Source of the DNA: Kapaibacterium sp044224925
GTDB taxonomy: Bacteria; Bacteroidota; Ignavibacteria; Kapaibacteriales; Kapaibacteriaceae
Direction: 5' to 3'
Assembly: GCA_044224925.1 (NCBI GenBank)
Contig: JBGAJM010000003.1
Location: 248,001-312,000, forward strand
DNA: 64,000 bases
Shown here: positions 18,698-26,782 of the stretch, piece by piece
How positions within the stretch are numbered: the first letter of the stretch is position 1
How the letters are laid out: every line of letters starts with the position of its first letter
Translations under genes and position numbers: made by a program
The notes under the pieces: model-generated
Told to the model about the DNA's origin: nothing
What the model saw: the letters and a program-made list of their open reading frames with translations, nothing else
The model's database searches: none

Positions 18698-18904
18698 ATG
18701 AAGGCACGCAAAGCAGCCGACCTGAAGGGTCTTCCAACGAATGAGTTGGTGGCCTTCCTCAAGGAAAGCGAAGAGAACATTACGAAGCTCCGCTTCCAGC
18801 TCGTCCTGGGTCAACTCCAGGATACAACGAGCATCCGCACGATGCGCAAGGACATCGCGCGTATGAAGACGATCCTTGCTCAACGCGAGAATTCCGCCAA
18901 CTGA
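18698..18904 (+). CDS. rpmC: 50S ribosomal protein L29
   Basis: Small helical-hairpin protein at the tunnel exit. I start at the ATG at 18698 (68 residues, MKARKAADLKGL), preceded by a GGAGG ribosome-binding site inside the rplP 3' end. The signature KLRFQLVLGQLQDTTSIR matches L29. The same frame is open further upstream, but only as overlap with rplP. Confidence 0.96.
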   Translation: MKARKAADLKGLPTNELVAFLKESEENITKLRFQLVLGQLQDTTSIRTMRKDIARMKTILAQRENSAN

Positions 18905-18918
18905 TGTCGATGGGATGA

Positions 18919-19206
18919 ATGATGGCCGAGAACATGAACGATACAACCACGGTGGCTACGAGCAATAAAAAAGTTCGTACCGGTAAAGTGGTAAGCAACA
19001 AGGCGAACAAGACCATCGTGGTGAGCATCGAACGACAAGTCGCTCACCCGTTGTACCGCAAGTACTTCAAGGTATCCAATAAGATCATGGCGCACGACGA
19101 GCGCAATGAATGCAACATTGGAGACACGGTGAAGGTCATTGAGAGCCGCCCGCTCAGCGCACGCAAGCGCTGGACGTTGGTCGAGATCATCGAACGAGCG
19201 AAGTAA
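18919..19206 (+). CDS. rpsQ: 30S ribosomal protein S17
   Basis: Early-binding small-subunit OB-fold protein. The 95 residues include a polar N-terminal extension of about 18 residues (MMAENMNDTTTVATSNKK) before the family core VRTGKVVSNKANKTIVVSIER. A second ATG one codon later could be the start. Core motifs HPLYRKYFKVS and GDTVKVIESRPLS are intact. Confidence 0.96.
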   Translation: MMAENMNDTTTVATSNKKVRTGKVVSNKANKTIVVSIERQVAHPLYRKYFKVSNKIMAHDERNECNIGDTVKVIESRPLSARKRWTLVEIIERAK

Positions 19207-19218
19207 GGAAGTGAGACC

Positions 19219-19587
19219 ATGATCCAAGAAGAATCCAACCTCGTTGTAGCCGACAATTCCGGTGCTCGTAAGCTTCGTTGCATTCGAGTCCTCGGTGGTC
19301 ACGGAAAGCGTTATGCTTCCGTGGGCGACATTGTCGTGTGCTCTGTTAAATCGGCACTGCCGCAAGGCGCTGTCAAAAAAGGTGAAGTGGTGAAGGCCGT
19401 GATCGTTCGAACGAAGAAGGAATTGGGTCGCCGCGATGGCTCCTACATCCGCTTCGACGAGAACGCAGCCGTCATCATCAATAACAACTCGGAACCTCGC
19501 GGAACCCGCATCTTCGGACCGGTCGCCCGTGAACTTCGCGAGAAGAATTTCATGAAGATCATATCGTTGGCACCAGAGGTTATCTGA
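19219..19587 (+). CDS. rplN: 50S ribosomal protein L14
   Basis: Inter-subunit bridge protein and binding platform for the silencing factor RsfS. The 122 residues start MIQEESNLVVADNSGARKL and end with REKNFMKIISLAPEVI, standard for L14. Spacing to rplX is only 2 bases, suggesting translational coupling. Confidence 0.98.
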   Translation: MIQEESNLVVADNSGARKLRCIRVLGGHGKRYASVGDIVVCSVKSALPQGAVKKGEVVKAVIVRTKKELGRRDGSYIRFDENAAVIINNNSEPRGTRIFGPVARELREKNFMKIISLAPEVI

Positions 19588-19589
19588 CC

Positions 19590-19898
19590 ATGAAGCTCAA
19601 GATCAAAAAAGGCGACACTGTGAAGGTGATCGCAGGCAACAACAAGGGTTCTGTGGGACGTGTTCTTCAGATCAGCCCAACCGGCATGCGCGTCCTCGTC
19701 GAAGGTGTGAATCTTCGCTCCAAGGCCGTTCGCCCGTCGCAAACGAATCCAAATGGCGGTATCGTCAAGCAGGAATCCTCGATCCACTACAGCAACGTGC
19801 AGCTTGTCGACAAGAACGGCAAGGCCACACGGGTAAAGACGGAACGCACGGAATCCGGCTCGAAGCGCATTGCCAAGACCACGAACGAAGCACTCTAA
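19590..19898 (+). CDS. rplX: 50S ribosomal protein L24
   Basis: Assembly initiator with a KOW fold, near the tunnel exit. The 102 residues show the KOW motif KKGDTVKVIAGNNKGSVGRV at the N-terminus and GVNLRSKAVRPSQTNPNGGI after it. Normal length. Confidence 0.97.
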   Translation: MKLKIKKGDTVKVIAGNNKGSVGRVLQISPTGMRVLVEGVNLRSKAVRPSQTNPNGGIVKQESSIHYSNVQLVDKNGKATRVKTERTESGSKRIAKTTNEAL

Positions 19899-19925
19899 TA
19901 ACGACTACTCTCAGGCGTACGAATC

Positions 19926-20555
19926 ATGGCGAAAACAGTAGTAAAAAAGGTCGACTTCAAGCCCGAGGGCGCACGTCTCGAAGACGTCAGCACCGCCGTG
20001 GCCCCTGCTCGCCTTGCCGCCTTCTACCATGAAAACGTGGTACCGGCTCTGCAGAAGCGCTTCAACTACACGTCACCCATGCAGGTGCCACGGTTGGAGA
20101 AGATCACGTTGAACATTGGTGCCGGAGCGGCAGCATCGGACACGAAGATCCTCCAAGCGGCCGTGAACGAATTGGAACTCATCACAGGTCAGCGTCCTGC
20201 GGTCACCCGCGCACGCAAGTCCATCGCGAACTTCAAGCTCCGCGAAGGCATGCCGATCGGTGCTCGCGTCACGTTGCGTCGCGCACGGATGTATGAGTTC
20301 CTCGATCGTCTCATCAACATCGCATCGCCACGTATCCGCGACTTCCGCGGATTCTCGGACAAGAGCTTCGACGGCCGTGGGAACTACACCCTTGGCATCA
20401 AGGAGCAGATCATCTTCCCTGAGATCGACGTCGATAAGGTCAACCGCATCACGGGGATGGACGTGACCTTCGTCACGTCTGCAACAACGGATGAAGAAGC
20501 GCAAGCGCTTCTGCAAGAATTTGGTTTTCCATTCCGCAAACGGGATCAACAGTAA
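19926..20555 (+). CDS. rplE: 50S ribosomal protein L5 with N-terminal extension
   Basis: 5S rRNA-binding protein of the central protuberance. The 209 residues are about 30 longer than usual. The excess lies at the N-terminus (MAKTVVKKVDFKPEGARLEDVS region) before the family start at RLAAFYHENVVPALQKRF. The motifs MQVPRLEKITLNIG and LRGRRMYEFLDRL-like (LRRARMYEFLDRL) are present. Its stop overlaps the rpsN start by one base. Confidence 0.96.
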   Translation: MAKTVVKKVDFKPEGARLEDVSTAVAPARLAAFYHENVVPALQKRFNYTSPMQVPRLEKITLNIGAGAAASDTKILQAAVNELELITGQRPAVTRARKSIANFKLREGMPIGARVTLRRARMYEFLDRLINIASPRIRDFRGFSDKSFDGRGNYTLGIKEQIIFPEIDVDKVNRITGMDVTFVTSATTDEEAQALLQEFGFPFRKRDQQ

Positions 20556-20824
20556 TGGCTAAGAAGTCCATCATCGCTCGAAATGAAAAGCGTCAGCGCC
20601 TCGTGGCCAAGTATGCTGCCAAGCGTGCCGAACTCAAGGCAGCCGGTGACATGGTAGGCCTCCAGAAGCTTCCACGGAACAGCGCAAAGGTGCGCGTTCG
20701 CAACCGTTGCCTTGTAACGGGACGTGGTAAGGGTGTGTATCGCAAGTTCGGCCTTTGCCGGAACATGTTCCGCTTGCTTGCCTTGGAAGGTAAGATCCCG
20801 GGCATTCGTAAGAGCAGCTGGTAA
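20555..20824 (+). CDS. rpsN: 30S ribosomal protein S14, zinc-independent form
   Basis: Head protein required for late assembly. The 89-residue product is of the long type, without the CxxC pairs of the zinc-binding 61-residue form. The signature RNRCLVTGRGKGVYRKFGLCRNMFR is present with only isolated Cys. The start ATG shares one base with the rplE stop (TAATG). Confidence 0.97.
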   Translation: MAKKSIIARNEKRQRLVAKYAAKRAELKAAGDMVGLQKLPRNSAKVRVRNRCLVTGRGKGVYRKFGLCRNMFRLLALEGKIPGIRKSSW

Positions 20825-20870
20825 GACACGAGCCGCCAACAGATTCTGAACACGACAACGACAGACCATT

Positions 20871-21266
20871 ATGCCAGTATCAGACACCATCGCCGATTTC
20901 CTCACGCGCATTCGTAACGCCGTCGCTGCAAAGCATAAGACGACCGTTGTGCCATGCTCGAATTTGAAACTCGGGATCGCCGCCATCCTCAAGGAACAAG
21001 GCTTCATTGCCGACTTCGAGAAGGTGGACGACGATAAGCAGGGCGTCCTGCACATCAAGCTTCGCTATTACCTCGGTCAGCCCGTCATTCGCGAGATCAA
21101 GCGAGTGAGCAAGCCCGGACGTCGCGTCTACGCGTCGGTCGACAAGCTTCCACGGGTCCGCAACGGACTGGGTATTGCGATCGTGTCCACCCCTCGTGGT
21201 GTGATGACCGATAAGCAGGCGCGCCGCGAAAACGTGGGCGGTGAAATTCTCTGTACGATCTGGTAA
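20871..21266 (+). CDS. rpsH: 30S ribosomal protein S8
   Basis: Central-domain 16S binder; in E. coli the repressor of the spc operon. The 131 residues start MPVSDTIADFLTRIRNAVAAKH and end STPRGVMTDKQARRENVGGEILCTIW, the usual signature at the C-terminus. Confidence 0.98.
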   Translation: MPVSDTIADFLTRIRNAVAAKHKTTVVPCSNLKLGIAAILKEQGFIADFEKVDDDKQGVLHIKLRYYLGQPVIREIKRVSKPGRRVYASVDKLPRVRNGLGIAIVSTPRGVMTDKQARRENVGGEILCTIW

Positions 21267-21292
21267 GAACGAGTAGCGTAGGAGCGATCAGC

Positions 21293-21832
21293 ATGTCACG
21301 AGTTGGGAAGAAACAGATCATCATACCGAAGAACGTGAATTTCACGGTCGCGAATGGTGTGATCAACGTCAAAGGACCGAAGGGCGAAATGAAATTCCCC
21401 CTGCACGAGTCCATCTCCTATCAGGTAGAGGGCGATGTCCTTACGTTCGATCGTGCAAACGACGACAAGAAGGTACGTTCGCTGCACGGCCTCACGCGTG
21501 CGACCACGGCCTGGATGGTGGAAGGCGTTGTAAATGGCTTTACACGCAACCTGCAAGTGGAAGGTGTTGGATATAAGGTCGAGATGCGCGGCAAGAACTT
21601 GCTGCTCAATCTTGGCTATTCACACCCGATCCTCTTCATCCCACCTGATGGTGTGGAGTTCGCAGTGACGACGCCGACGGTCTTCGCCGTCAAGGGCATG
21701 GACAAGCACCTGGTGGGCGAGGTCGCCTCGAAGGTTCGCAAGCTCCGCCCACCCGAGCCGTACAAGGGCAAGGGTATTCGCTACGAAGGTGAGTTCATTC
21801 GCCGCAAGGCCGGTAAGTCGGCAGGGAAGTAA
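21293..21832 (+). CDS. rplF: 50S ribosomal protein L6
   Basis: Protein at the base of the L7/L12 stalk near the sarcin-ricin loop. The 179 residues begin MSRVGKKQIIIPKNV and contain the C-terminal signature RPPEPYKGKGIRYEGE. Two tandem L6 domains of normal size. Confidence 0.98.
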   Translation: MSRVGKKQIIIPKNVNFTVANGVINVKGPKGEMKFPLHESISYQVEGDVLTFDRANDDKKVRSLHGLTRATTAWMVEGVVNGFTRNLQVEGVGYKVEMRGKNLLLNLGYSHPILFIPPDGVEFAVTTPTVFAVKGMDKHLVGEVASKVRKLRPPEPYKGKGIRYEGEFIRRKAGKSAGK

Positions 21833-21850
21833 GGACAAAGGAACGCAACG

Positions 21851-22222
21851 ATGAATCGACTAGACTCAAAATCACATCGCCAGGTACGTCGCAAAATGCG
21901 CGTACGCCGCAAGGTCACGGGAACACCGGAGCGCTATCGCTTGAGCGTGTTCCGGTCGGTGAACCACATCTATGCGCAGATCATCGACGATACAACGTCG
22001 AAGACACTTGTCTCGGCCTCGACGGTCGACAAGGAGATCCGCGCCCAGATCAGCAAGGACATGGACAAGTCCGCCGAAAGCAAGCTCGTTGGAGTGCTCT
22101 TGGCCAAGCGTGCCAAGGCGAACAACATCGCACGCGTGGCCTTCGACCGCAACGGCTACCTGTACCACGGTCGCGTGAAGTCCCTCGCCGAGGGTGCACG
22201 TGAAGGTGGACTCGATTTCTAA
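21851..22222 (+). CDS. rplR: 50S ribosomal protein L18
   Basis: 5S rRNA-binding partner of L5. The 123 residues have a basic N-terminus (RQVRRKMRVRRKVTGTPERYRLSVFRS) and end with the C-terminal signature ARVAFDRNGYLYHGRVKSLAEGAREGGLDF. Normal position between L6 and S5. Confidence 0.98.
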   Translation: MNRLDSKSHRQVRRKMRVRRKVTGTPERYRLSVFRSVNHIYAQIIDDTTSKTLVSASTVDKEIRAQISKDMDKSAESKLVGVLLAKRAKANNIARVAFDRNGYLYHGRVKSLAEGAREGGLDF

Positions 22223-22249
22223 CGAACGCATTCAACCGGAGAATACTCT

Positions 22250-22753
22250 GTGGCAAAACATAAAGTCTCTGATCTGAACTTGAAGGACAAGATCGTCTAC
22301 GTTGGTCGTACGGCGAAAGTGGTCAAGGGCGGACGTCGATTCAACTTCTCGGCCATCGTCGTCGTCGGCGATGAGAATGGCCACGTAGGCTTTGGCCTGG
22401 GTAAGGCCGGCGAAGTATCCGATGCTGTGACCAAGGCAACGGAAGCAGCCAAGAAGGCCGTTGTGAAGGTTCGCCTTCAAAACGGTACGGTGCCGCATCA
22501 AGTGATCGGGAAGTTCGGAGCGGCCAAGGTCCTTGTACGTCCGGCAACACCGGGTACGGGAGTCATCGCCGCCGGTGGTGTTCGCGCCATCTTGGAATTG
22601 GCCGGTGTCAAGGACGTGCTCACGAAGAGCCAAGGCTCGTCGAATCCGCACAACACGGTGAAGGCCACCATGGCAGCATTGGCATTGCTGGAAGACGCAG
22701 GTTCTGTGGCAGCTCGCCGCGGAGTGTCGACCACGAAGGTTCTCATCGGATAA
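22250..22753 (+). CDS. rpsE: 30S ribosomal protein S5, GTG start
   Basis: Accuracy-related protein at the back of the decoding region. The 167 residues start with GTG at 22250, preceded by GGAG. The dsRNA-binding-like signature (KGGRRFNFSAIVVVGDENG) is followed by the conserved VGFGLGKAGEV. The spectinomycin-related loop near KVVKGGRRF appears wild type. Confidence 0.97.
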   Translation: MAKHKVSDLNLKDKIVYVGRTAKVVKGGRRFNFSAIVVVGDENGHVGFGLGKAGEVSDAVTKATEAAKKAVVKVRLQNGTVPHQVIGKFGAAKVLVRPATPGTGVIAAGGVRAILELAGVKDVLTKSQGSSNPHNTVKATMAALALLEDAGSVAARRGVSTTKVLIG

Positions 22754-22779
22754 GCAAGCGCAAACGAAGGACAGGCATC

Positions 22780-22962
22780 ATGAAGATCAAGATCACACAG
22801 GTACGCAGTATCATCGGAACGCTCAAGTCGCACAAGGCCACGATCAAGGCGCTTGGACTTGGACATCCGAACAATACCGTTATCAAGACCAAGAATCCGC
22901 AGATCCTTGGCATGGTGAATGCTGTTCGCCATCTGGTGACAGTTGAAGAAATCGCAGACTAA
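22780..22962 (+). CDS. rpmD: 50S ribosomal protein L30
   Basis: Small large-subunit protein, 60 residues. The family pattern is complete: KIKITQVRSIIG, then TIKALGLGHPNNTVIKTKNP and a terminal VRHLVTVEEI. It sits between rpsE and rplO as usual. Confidence 0.97.
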   Translation: MKIKITQVRSIIGTLKSHKATIKALGLGHPNNTVIKTKNPQILGMVNAVRHLVTVEEIAD

Positions 22963-22970
22963 CACTCCCT

Positions 22971-23438
22971 ATGACCATGAAACACATCGGAAATCTGTCG
23001 CCCGCTCCGGGCTCGCGTCACAAGAAGAAGCGCGTTGGTCGCGGTGCCGGGTCCGGCCACGGTGGAACTGCCACACGCGGTCACAAGGGGCATCAGTCGC
23101 GCAGCGGCTTCAGCCAAAGCCCGGGCTTCGAGGGTGGCCAAATGCCACTCATTCGTCGTATCCCGAAGTTTGGATTCACGAACAATAACCGCGTCGAATA
23201 TCAAGAAGTGAATGTGGCAACACTTCAGCGCTTGGTAGACGAAGCACGGATCACCAACGGCGTCGTCGATGCCGAAGTGCTCTACGCACTTGGTGTGGTC
23301 CGCAAAAAGCGCCTTCCCGTGAAGGTCCTTGGAAACGGCGATCTGTCGGCAAAGCTGACCGTGAACGTCGACAAGGTCTCCGAAACAGCGAAGAGCAAGA
23401 TCGAGTCGGCCGGAGGAGTGGTCAACACCAATGGCTAA
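22971..23438 (+). CDS. rplO: 50S ribosomal protein L15
   Basis: Late assembly protein of the large subunit. The 155 residues carry the Gly-rich basic N-terminus (RHKKKRVGRGAGSGHGGTATRG) and the signature GFEGGQMPLIRRIPKFGF. Two possible ATG starts lie at 22971 and 22977. Its 3' end overlaps secY by 8 bases. Confidence 0.97.
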   Translation: MTMKHIGNLSPAPGSRHKKKRVGRGAGSGHGGTATRGHKGHQSRSGFSQSPGFEGGQMPLIRRIPKFGFTNNNRVEYQEVNVATLQRLVDEARITNGVVDAEVLYALGVVRKKRLPVKVLGNGDLSAKLTVNVDKVSETAKSKIESAGGVVNTNG

Positions 23439-24780
23439 CGTTATCACCACCATTCGCAACATCTTCAAGATCGAAGAACTGCGCAACCGCCTCCTCTTCA
23501 CGTTGCTCGTGTTGTTGGCGGTTCGCATCGGTTCATTCATCACGATCCCGGGTGTGAACGTCGACGCTCTGAAGGCCGCAACGGCCATGGGCGACACGAA
23601 CAACATCTTTGGTCTGTACGACATGTTCGTTGGCGGTGCTTTTTCGAACGCCGCCATTTTTGCGCTTGGCATCATGCCGTATATCTCGGCCTCCATCATC
23701 CTGCAGATCGCAGGCGTGGTGTTGCCGGAATTGCAGAAGCTGCAGCGTGAAGGTGAAGACGGACGACGCAAGATCAATCAGTATACACGCGTGTTGACGG
23801 TCTTCATCGCCATGCTTCAAGCATGGGGTGTGACGGTCAAGGTCGCGCAAACGACGATGGGCTCCGGTGGAATGTCGGTGGTTCCCCATGCCGACTTCCT
23901 GTGGACGATCTCGAGCGTTCTGATCCTGACGGCCGGCACCATCATGCTGATGTGGCTTGGCGAGCAGATCACGGACCGCGGTATCGGAAACGGTATCTCG
24001 CTGATCATCTTCATCGGTATCATTGCCCGATTCCCAACAGCCATTTTGCAAGAGTACAAGCTCATCGATGCCGGTTCACGCAACCTGGTGGTCGACCTTG
24101 TGCTGTTCATTCTCTTGATGGGCATCATTGCAGCCGTGATCCTGGTCACCCAGGGGGCACGACGCATTCCGGTGCAGTATGCGAAGCGCGTTGTGGGCCG
24201 CAAGGTCTACGGCGGTACCACGCAGTACATTCCGCTTCGCGTCAACACGGCCGGTGTGATGCCGATCATCTTCGCACAGTCGATCCTCTTCGTCCCTGCC
24301 ACCATTGCCTCCTTCTTCCCGGAAAGTATGTTCTGGCAGAATGTGGCGCGGTTGTTCAGCGATCGCGAAGTGTTCTATGCAGTGGTGTACGGCGTGATGA
24401 TCCTCTTCTTCACGTACTTCTACACCGCCATCGCCTTCAATCCGAAGGAAGTGGCCGACAACATGAAAAAGAACGGTGGCTTCATTCCGGGCGTACGTCC
24501 GGGGTCGCCAACATCGGAATACATCGAGAACATCCTGACGCGTATCACGCTGCCGGGCGCCATTTTCCTTGCACTCATCGCGATCCTTCCAACGTTCGCC
24601 ATGCAGGTGTTGAATGTGCCCCCAACGTTCGCGTCGTTCTTCGGTGGAACAAGCTTGCTCATCATTGTGGGTGTCGCTCTTGACACGCTGCAACAGATCG
24701 AATCGCACCTCTTGATGCGCCATTACGATGGCTTCATGAAGAGCGGCAAGATCCGCGGCCGTGCCAATGCGATGTCATGA
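23431..24780 (+). CDS. secY: Protein translocase subunit SecY
   Basis: Pore of the Sec translocon in the inner membrane. The 449 residues contain about ten hydrophobic helices, including the plug region after helix 1 and the conserved cytoplasmic loop GRKVYGGTTQYIPLRVNTAGVMPIIFA, followed by the FTYFYTAI and NPKEVADNMKKNGGFIPGVRPG loop that contacts SecA and ribosomes. It overlaps rplO at its start and map at its end (ATGA). adk, which often follows secY, is absent. Confidence 0.97.
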   Translation: MANVITTIRNIFKIEELRNRLLFTLLVLLAVRIGSFITIPGVNVDALKAATAMGDTNNIFGLYDMFVGGAFSNAAIFALGIMPYISASIILQIAGVVLPELQKLQREGEDGRRKINQYTRVLTVFIAMLQAWGVTVKVAQTTMGSGGMSVVPHADFLWTISSVLILTAGTIMLMWLGEQITDRGIGNGISLIIFIGIIARFPTAILQEYKLIDAGSRNLVVDLVLFILLMGIIAAVILVTQGARRIPVQYAKRVVGRKVYGGTTQYIPLRVNTAGVMPIIFAQSILFVPATIASFFPESMFWQNVARLFSDREVFYAVVYGVMILFFTYFYTAIAFNPKEVADNMKKNGGFIPGVRPGSPTSEYIENILTRITLPGAIFLALIAILPTFAMQVLNVPPTFASFFGGTSLLIIVGVALDTLQQIESHLLMRHYDGFMKSGKIRGRANAMS

Positions 24781-25547
24781 TCGTGACGGACGACGTACGT
24801 AAACTCGAAGCTGCGTGTCGAATTGTCGCCGACACGTTCTCACACCTCCGGCAGTTCATCAAGCCGGGTGTGACAACGATCGAGCTGGACGCGATCGCAG
24901 AGGACTTCATTCGGAGCCACGGTGCCGAACCGGCATTCAAAGGCTACGATGTCGACGGAAAGATCTTCCCGTACACGCTGTGCATCAGCATCGACGAAGA
25001 GGTGGTGCACGGAATGCCGGGAACACGGAAGCTCAAGGAAGGCCAGATCATCTCGGTCGACTGTGGAGCTCAGAAAGACGGATGGTTCGGAGACAGTGCC
25101 TACACCTATCCGGTGGGAGAGATCTCAACGGATAAGCAACGGCTTCTCACGGTAACGCAAGAAGCATTGGCACTCGGTATCGAACAGGCAGTGGATGGCA
25201 ACAAGGTCTATGAGATCGGAAGGGCCATTCAAGCGCACGTTGAAAAGAATGGATTCTCGGTGGTACGGGAACTTGTGGGACACGGCATCGGCCAACATCT
25301 TCACGAGGAACCCCCGGTGCCAAACTTCGTTCCGGGTCTCTTGCATCGGTCTCAGTATCCGAATGTCAAGCTTACAACAGGCATGGCACTTGCGATCGAA
25401 CCGATGGTGAACATGGGCTCGTTCCATGTTCACACGGCAAGCGACGAGTGGACGGTGTATGCGGCAGATGGGAAGCCAAGCGCTCACTTCGAGCATACGG
25501 TTCTCGTCGACGGGAAGACACCACGGATCCTGACATTGATGAACTAA
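24777..25547 (+). CDS. map: Methionine aminopeptidase, type I
   Basis: Removes the initiator Met from nascent proteins in the cytoplasm. The 256 residues hold the five metal ligands Asp95, Asp106, His169, Glu208 and Glu239, with His79 (EEVVHGMPG) also in place. No N-terminal zinc-finger extension. The start ATG overlaps the secY stop by 4 bases, so translation is coupled to secY. Confidence 0.97.
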   Translation: MIVTDDVRKLEAACRIVADTFSHLRQFIKPGVTTIELDAIAEDFIRSHGAEPAFKGYDVDGKIFPYTLCISIDEEVVHGMPGTRKLKEGQIISVDCGAQKDGWFGDSAYTYPVGEISTDKQRLLTVTQEALALGIEQAVDGNKVYEIGRAIQAHVEKNGFSVVRELVGHGIGQHLHEEPPVPNFVPGLLHRSQYPNVKLTTGMALAIEPMVNMGSFHVHTASDEWTVYAADGKPSAHFEHTVLVDGKTPRILTLMN

Positions 25548-25560
25548 CCGAGGTGAGCGA

Positions 25561-25779
25561 ATGGCGAGAACCGACCTCATCCGCGTGGATGGCGTCATCG
25601 AGGACACGTTGCCGAATACCCAGTTCATCGTACGACTGGAGAATGGCCACAAGATCCTTGCACACGTTTCGGGCAAAATGCGAATGAACTTCATCCGCAT
25701 CTTCCTTGGAGACAAGGTGACGGTCGAAATGTCGCCGTACGATCTGTCAAAGGGTCGTATCGTGTATCGGTACAAGTAA
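25561..25779 (+). CDS. infA: Translation initiation factor IF-1
   Basis: OB-fold initiation factor occupying the 30S A-site. The 72 residues match the family (ENGHKILAHVSGKMRMNFIRIFLGDKVTVEMSPYDLSKGRIVYRYK in overlapping parts). It lies 13 bases after map and just before rpmJ, the standard order. Confidence 0.97.
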   Translation: MARTDLIRVDGVIEDTLPNTQFIVRLENGHKILAHVSGKMRMNFIRIFLGDKVTVEMSPYDLSKGRIVYRYK

Positions 25780-25815
25780 CGAAGCAACAAGAACAACAGG
25801 TTAACGGAGCACACC

Positions 25816-25932
25816 ATGAAGGTGCAAGCATCGGTCAAGAAACGGAACCCAGACGACAAGATCGTACGTCGTAAGGGGAAGGTTTACATCATCAACAAGA
25901 AGAATCCCCGTTTCAAGCAACGTCAGGGATAA
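25816..25932 (+). CDS. rpmJ: 50S ribosomal protein L36, cysteine-free form
   Basis: The smallest ribosomal protein, 38 residues from ATG 25816 to TAA 25932. The ends are typical (MKVQASVKKRN and FKQRQG), but the zinc-binding Cys and His of the usual form are all replaced: the CRNCK block reads NPDDK and the later Cys position reads Asn. It is thus the zinc-independent variant. Position between infA and rpsM confirms identity. An AACGGAG ribosome-binding site precedes the start. Confidence 0.93.
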   Translation: MKVQASVKKRNPDDKIVRRKGKVYIINKKNPRFKQRQG

Positions 25933-25947
25933 TCAGGGAGACTCACT

Positions 25948-26325
25948 GTGGCTCGTATCGCAGGAATCGATCTGCCGAAGAACAAGCGCGGTATCATTGC
26001 GCTCCAGTACATTTTCGGCATCGGTGAAAATCTGTCGGCTAAGGTACTTGACAAGGCAGGCCTTGATCACTCCAAGCGCGTCAATGCGTGGACGGATGAA
26101 GAGGTCGCCCGTATTCGTCAGGTGATCGCCGAGATCAAGACGGAAGGTCAGTTGCGCTCGGAAGTGCAATTGAACATTAAGCGCCTTATGGACATCGGTT
26201 GCTATCGTGGGCTGCGTCATCGCCGCGGACTTCCCGTTCGTGGACAGCGCACTCGCACCAATTCGCGTACTCGTAAGGGTAAGCGGAAGACAGTGGCCGG
26301 TAAGAAGAAGGCCGTGAAGAAGTAA
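25948..26325 (+). CDS. rpsM: 30S ribosomal protein S13, GTG start
   Basis: Head protein forming bridges to the large subunit and contacting P-site tRNA. The 125 residues begin with GTG at 25948 (ARIAGIDLPKNKRG) and contain the C-terminal signature RHRRGLPVRGQRTRTNSRTRKGKRKT. Spaced 15 bases from rpmJ. Confidence 0.97.
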   Translation: MARIAGIDLPKNKRGIIALQYIFGIGENLSAKVLDKAGLDHSKRVNAWTDEEVARIRQVIAEIKTEGQLRSEVQLNIKRLMDIGCYRGLRHRRGLPVRGQRTRTNSRTRKGKRKTVAGKKKAVKK

Positions 26326-26352
26326 CGCCAATAAACTCGAGAGTCAAGAACA

Positions 26353-26739
26353 ATGGCAGCAGCGAAAAAACGCGTCAAGCGGAAGATCGTAGCGGATGTC
26401 CACGGAAAAGTGTTCGTTCGTGCAAGCTTCAACAACGTGATCGTCACGATCACAGACACGTACGGGAACACCCTTGCATGGTCATCGGCCGGCAAGAACG
26501 GATTCCGTGGTTCCAAGAAGAATACGCCCTATGCGTCACAGGTGTCGGCCGACAAGGCCTCCCGCGAAGCATTCGAAATGGGTCTGCGCAAGGTGGACGT
26601 GGTCGTGATGGGGCCTGGCTCCGGTCGCGAAGCCGCCATCCGCGCCGTCACCCAGGCTGGCTTGGAAGTGCTGTCCATTACGGACAACACGAAGTTGCCA
26701 CACAATGGCTGCCGTCCACCGAAGCGCCGTCGCGTCTAA
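26353..26739 (+). CDS. rpsK: 30S ribosomal protein S11
   Basis: Platform protein near the E-site. The 128 residues show the signature NNVIVTITDTYGNTLAWSSAG and the C-terminus ITDNTKLPHNGCRPPKRRRV. In most bacteria rpsD follows directly; here only 43 non-coding bases separate rpsK from rpoA. Confidence 0.98.
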   Translation: MAAAKKRVKRKIVADVHGKVFVRASFNNVIVTITDTYGNTLAWSSAGKNGFRGSKKNTPYASQVSADKASREAFEMGLRKVDVVVMGPGSGREAAIRAVTQAGLEVLSITDNTKLPHNGCRPPKRRRV

Positions 26740-26782
26740 GGTATTCGTCCGAACGATCTAACAGACTACAAAAGAGAGACAT

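Noticed and set aside
26740..26782. Hidden or shortened rpsD between rpsK and rpoA
   Set aside because: Only 43 bases are available.
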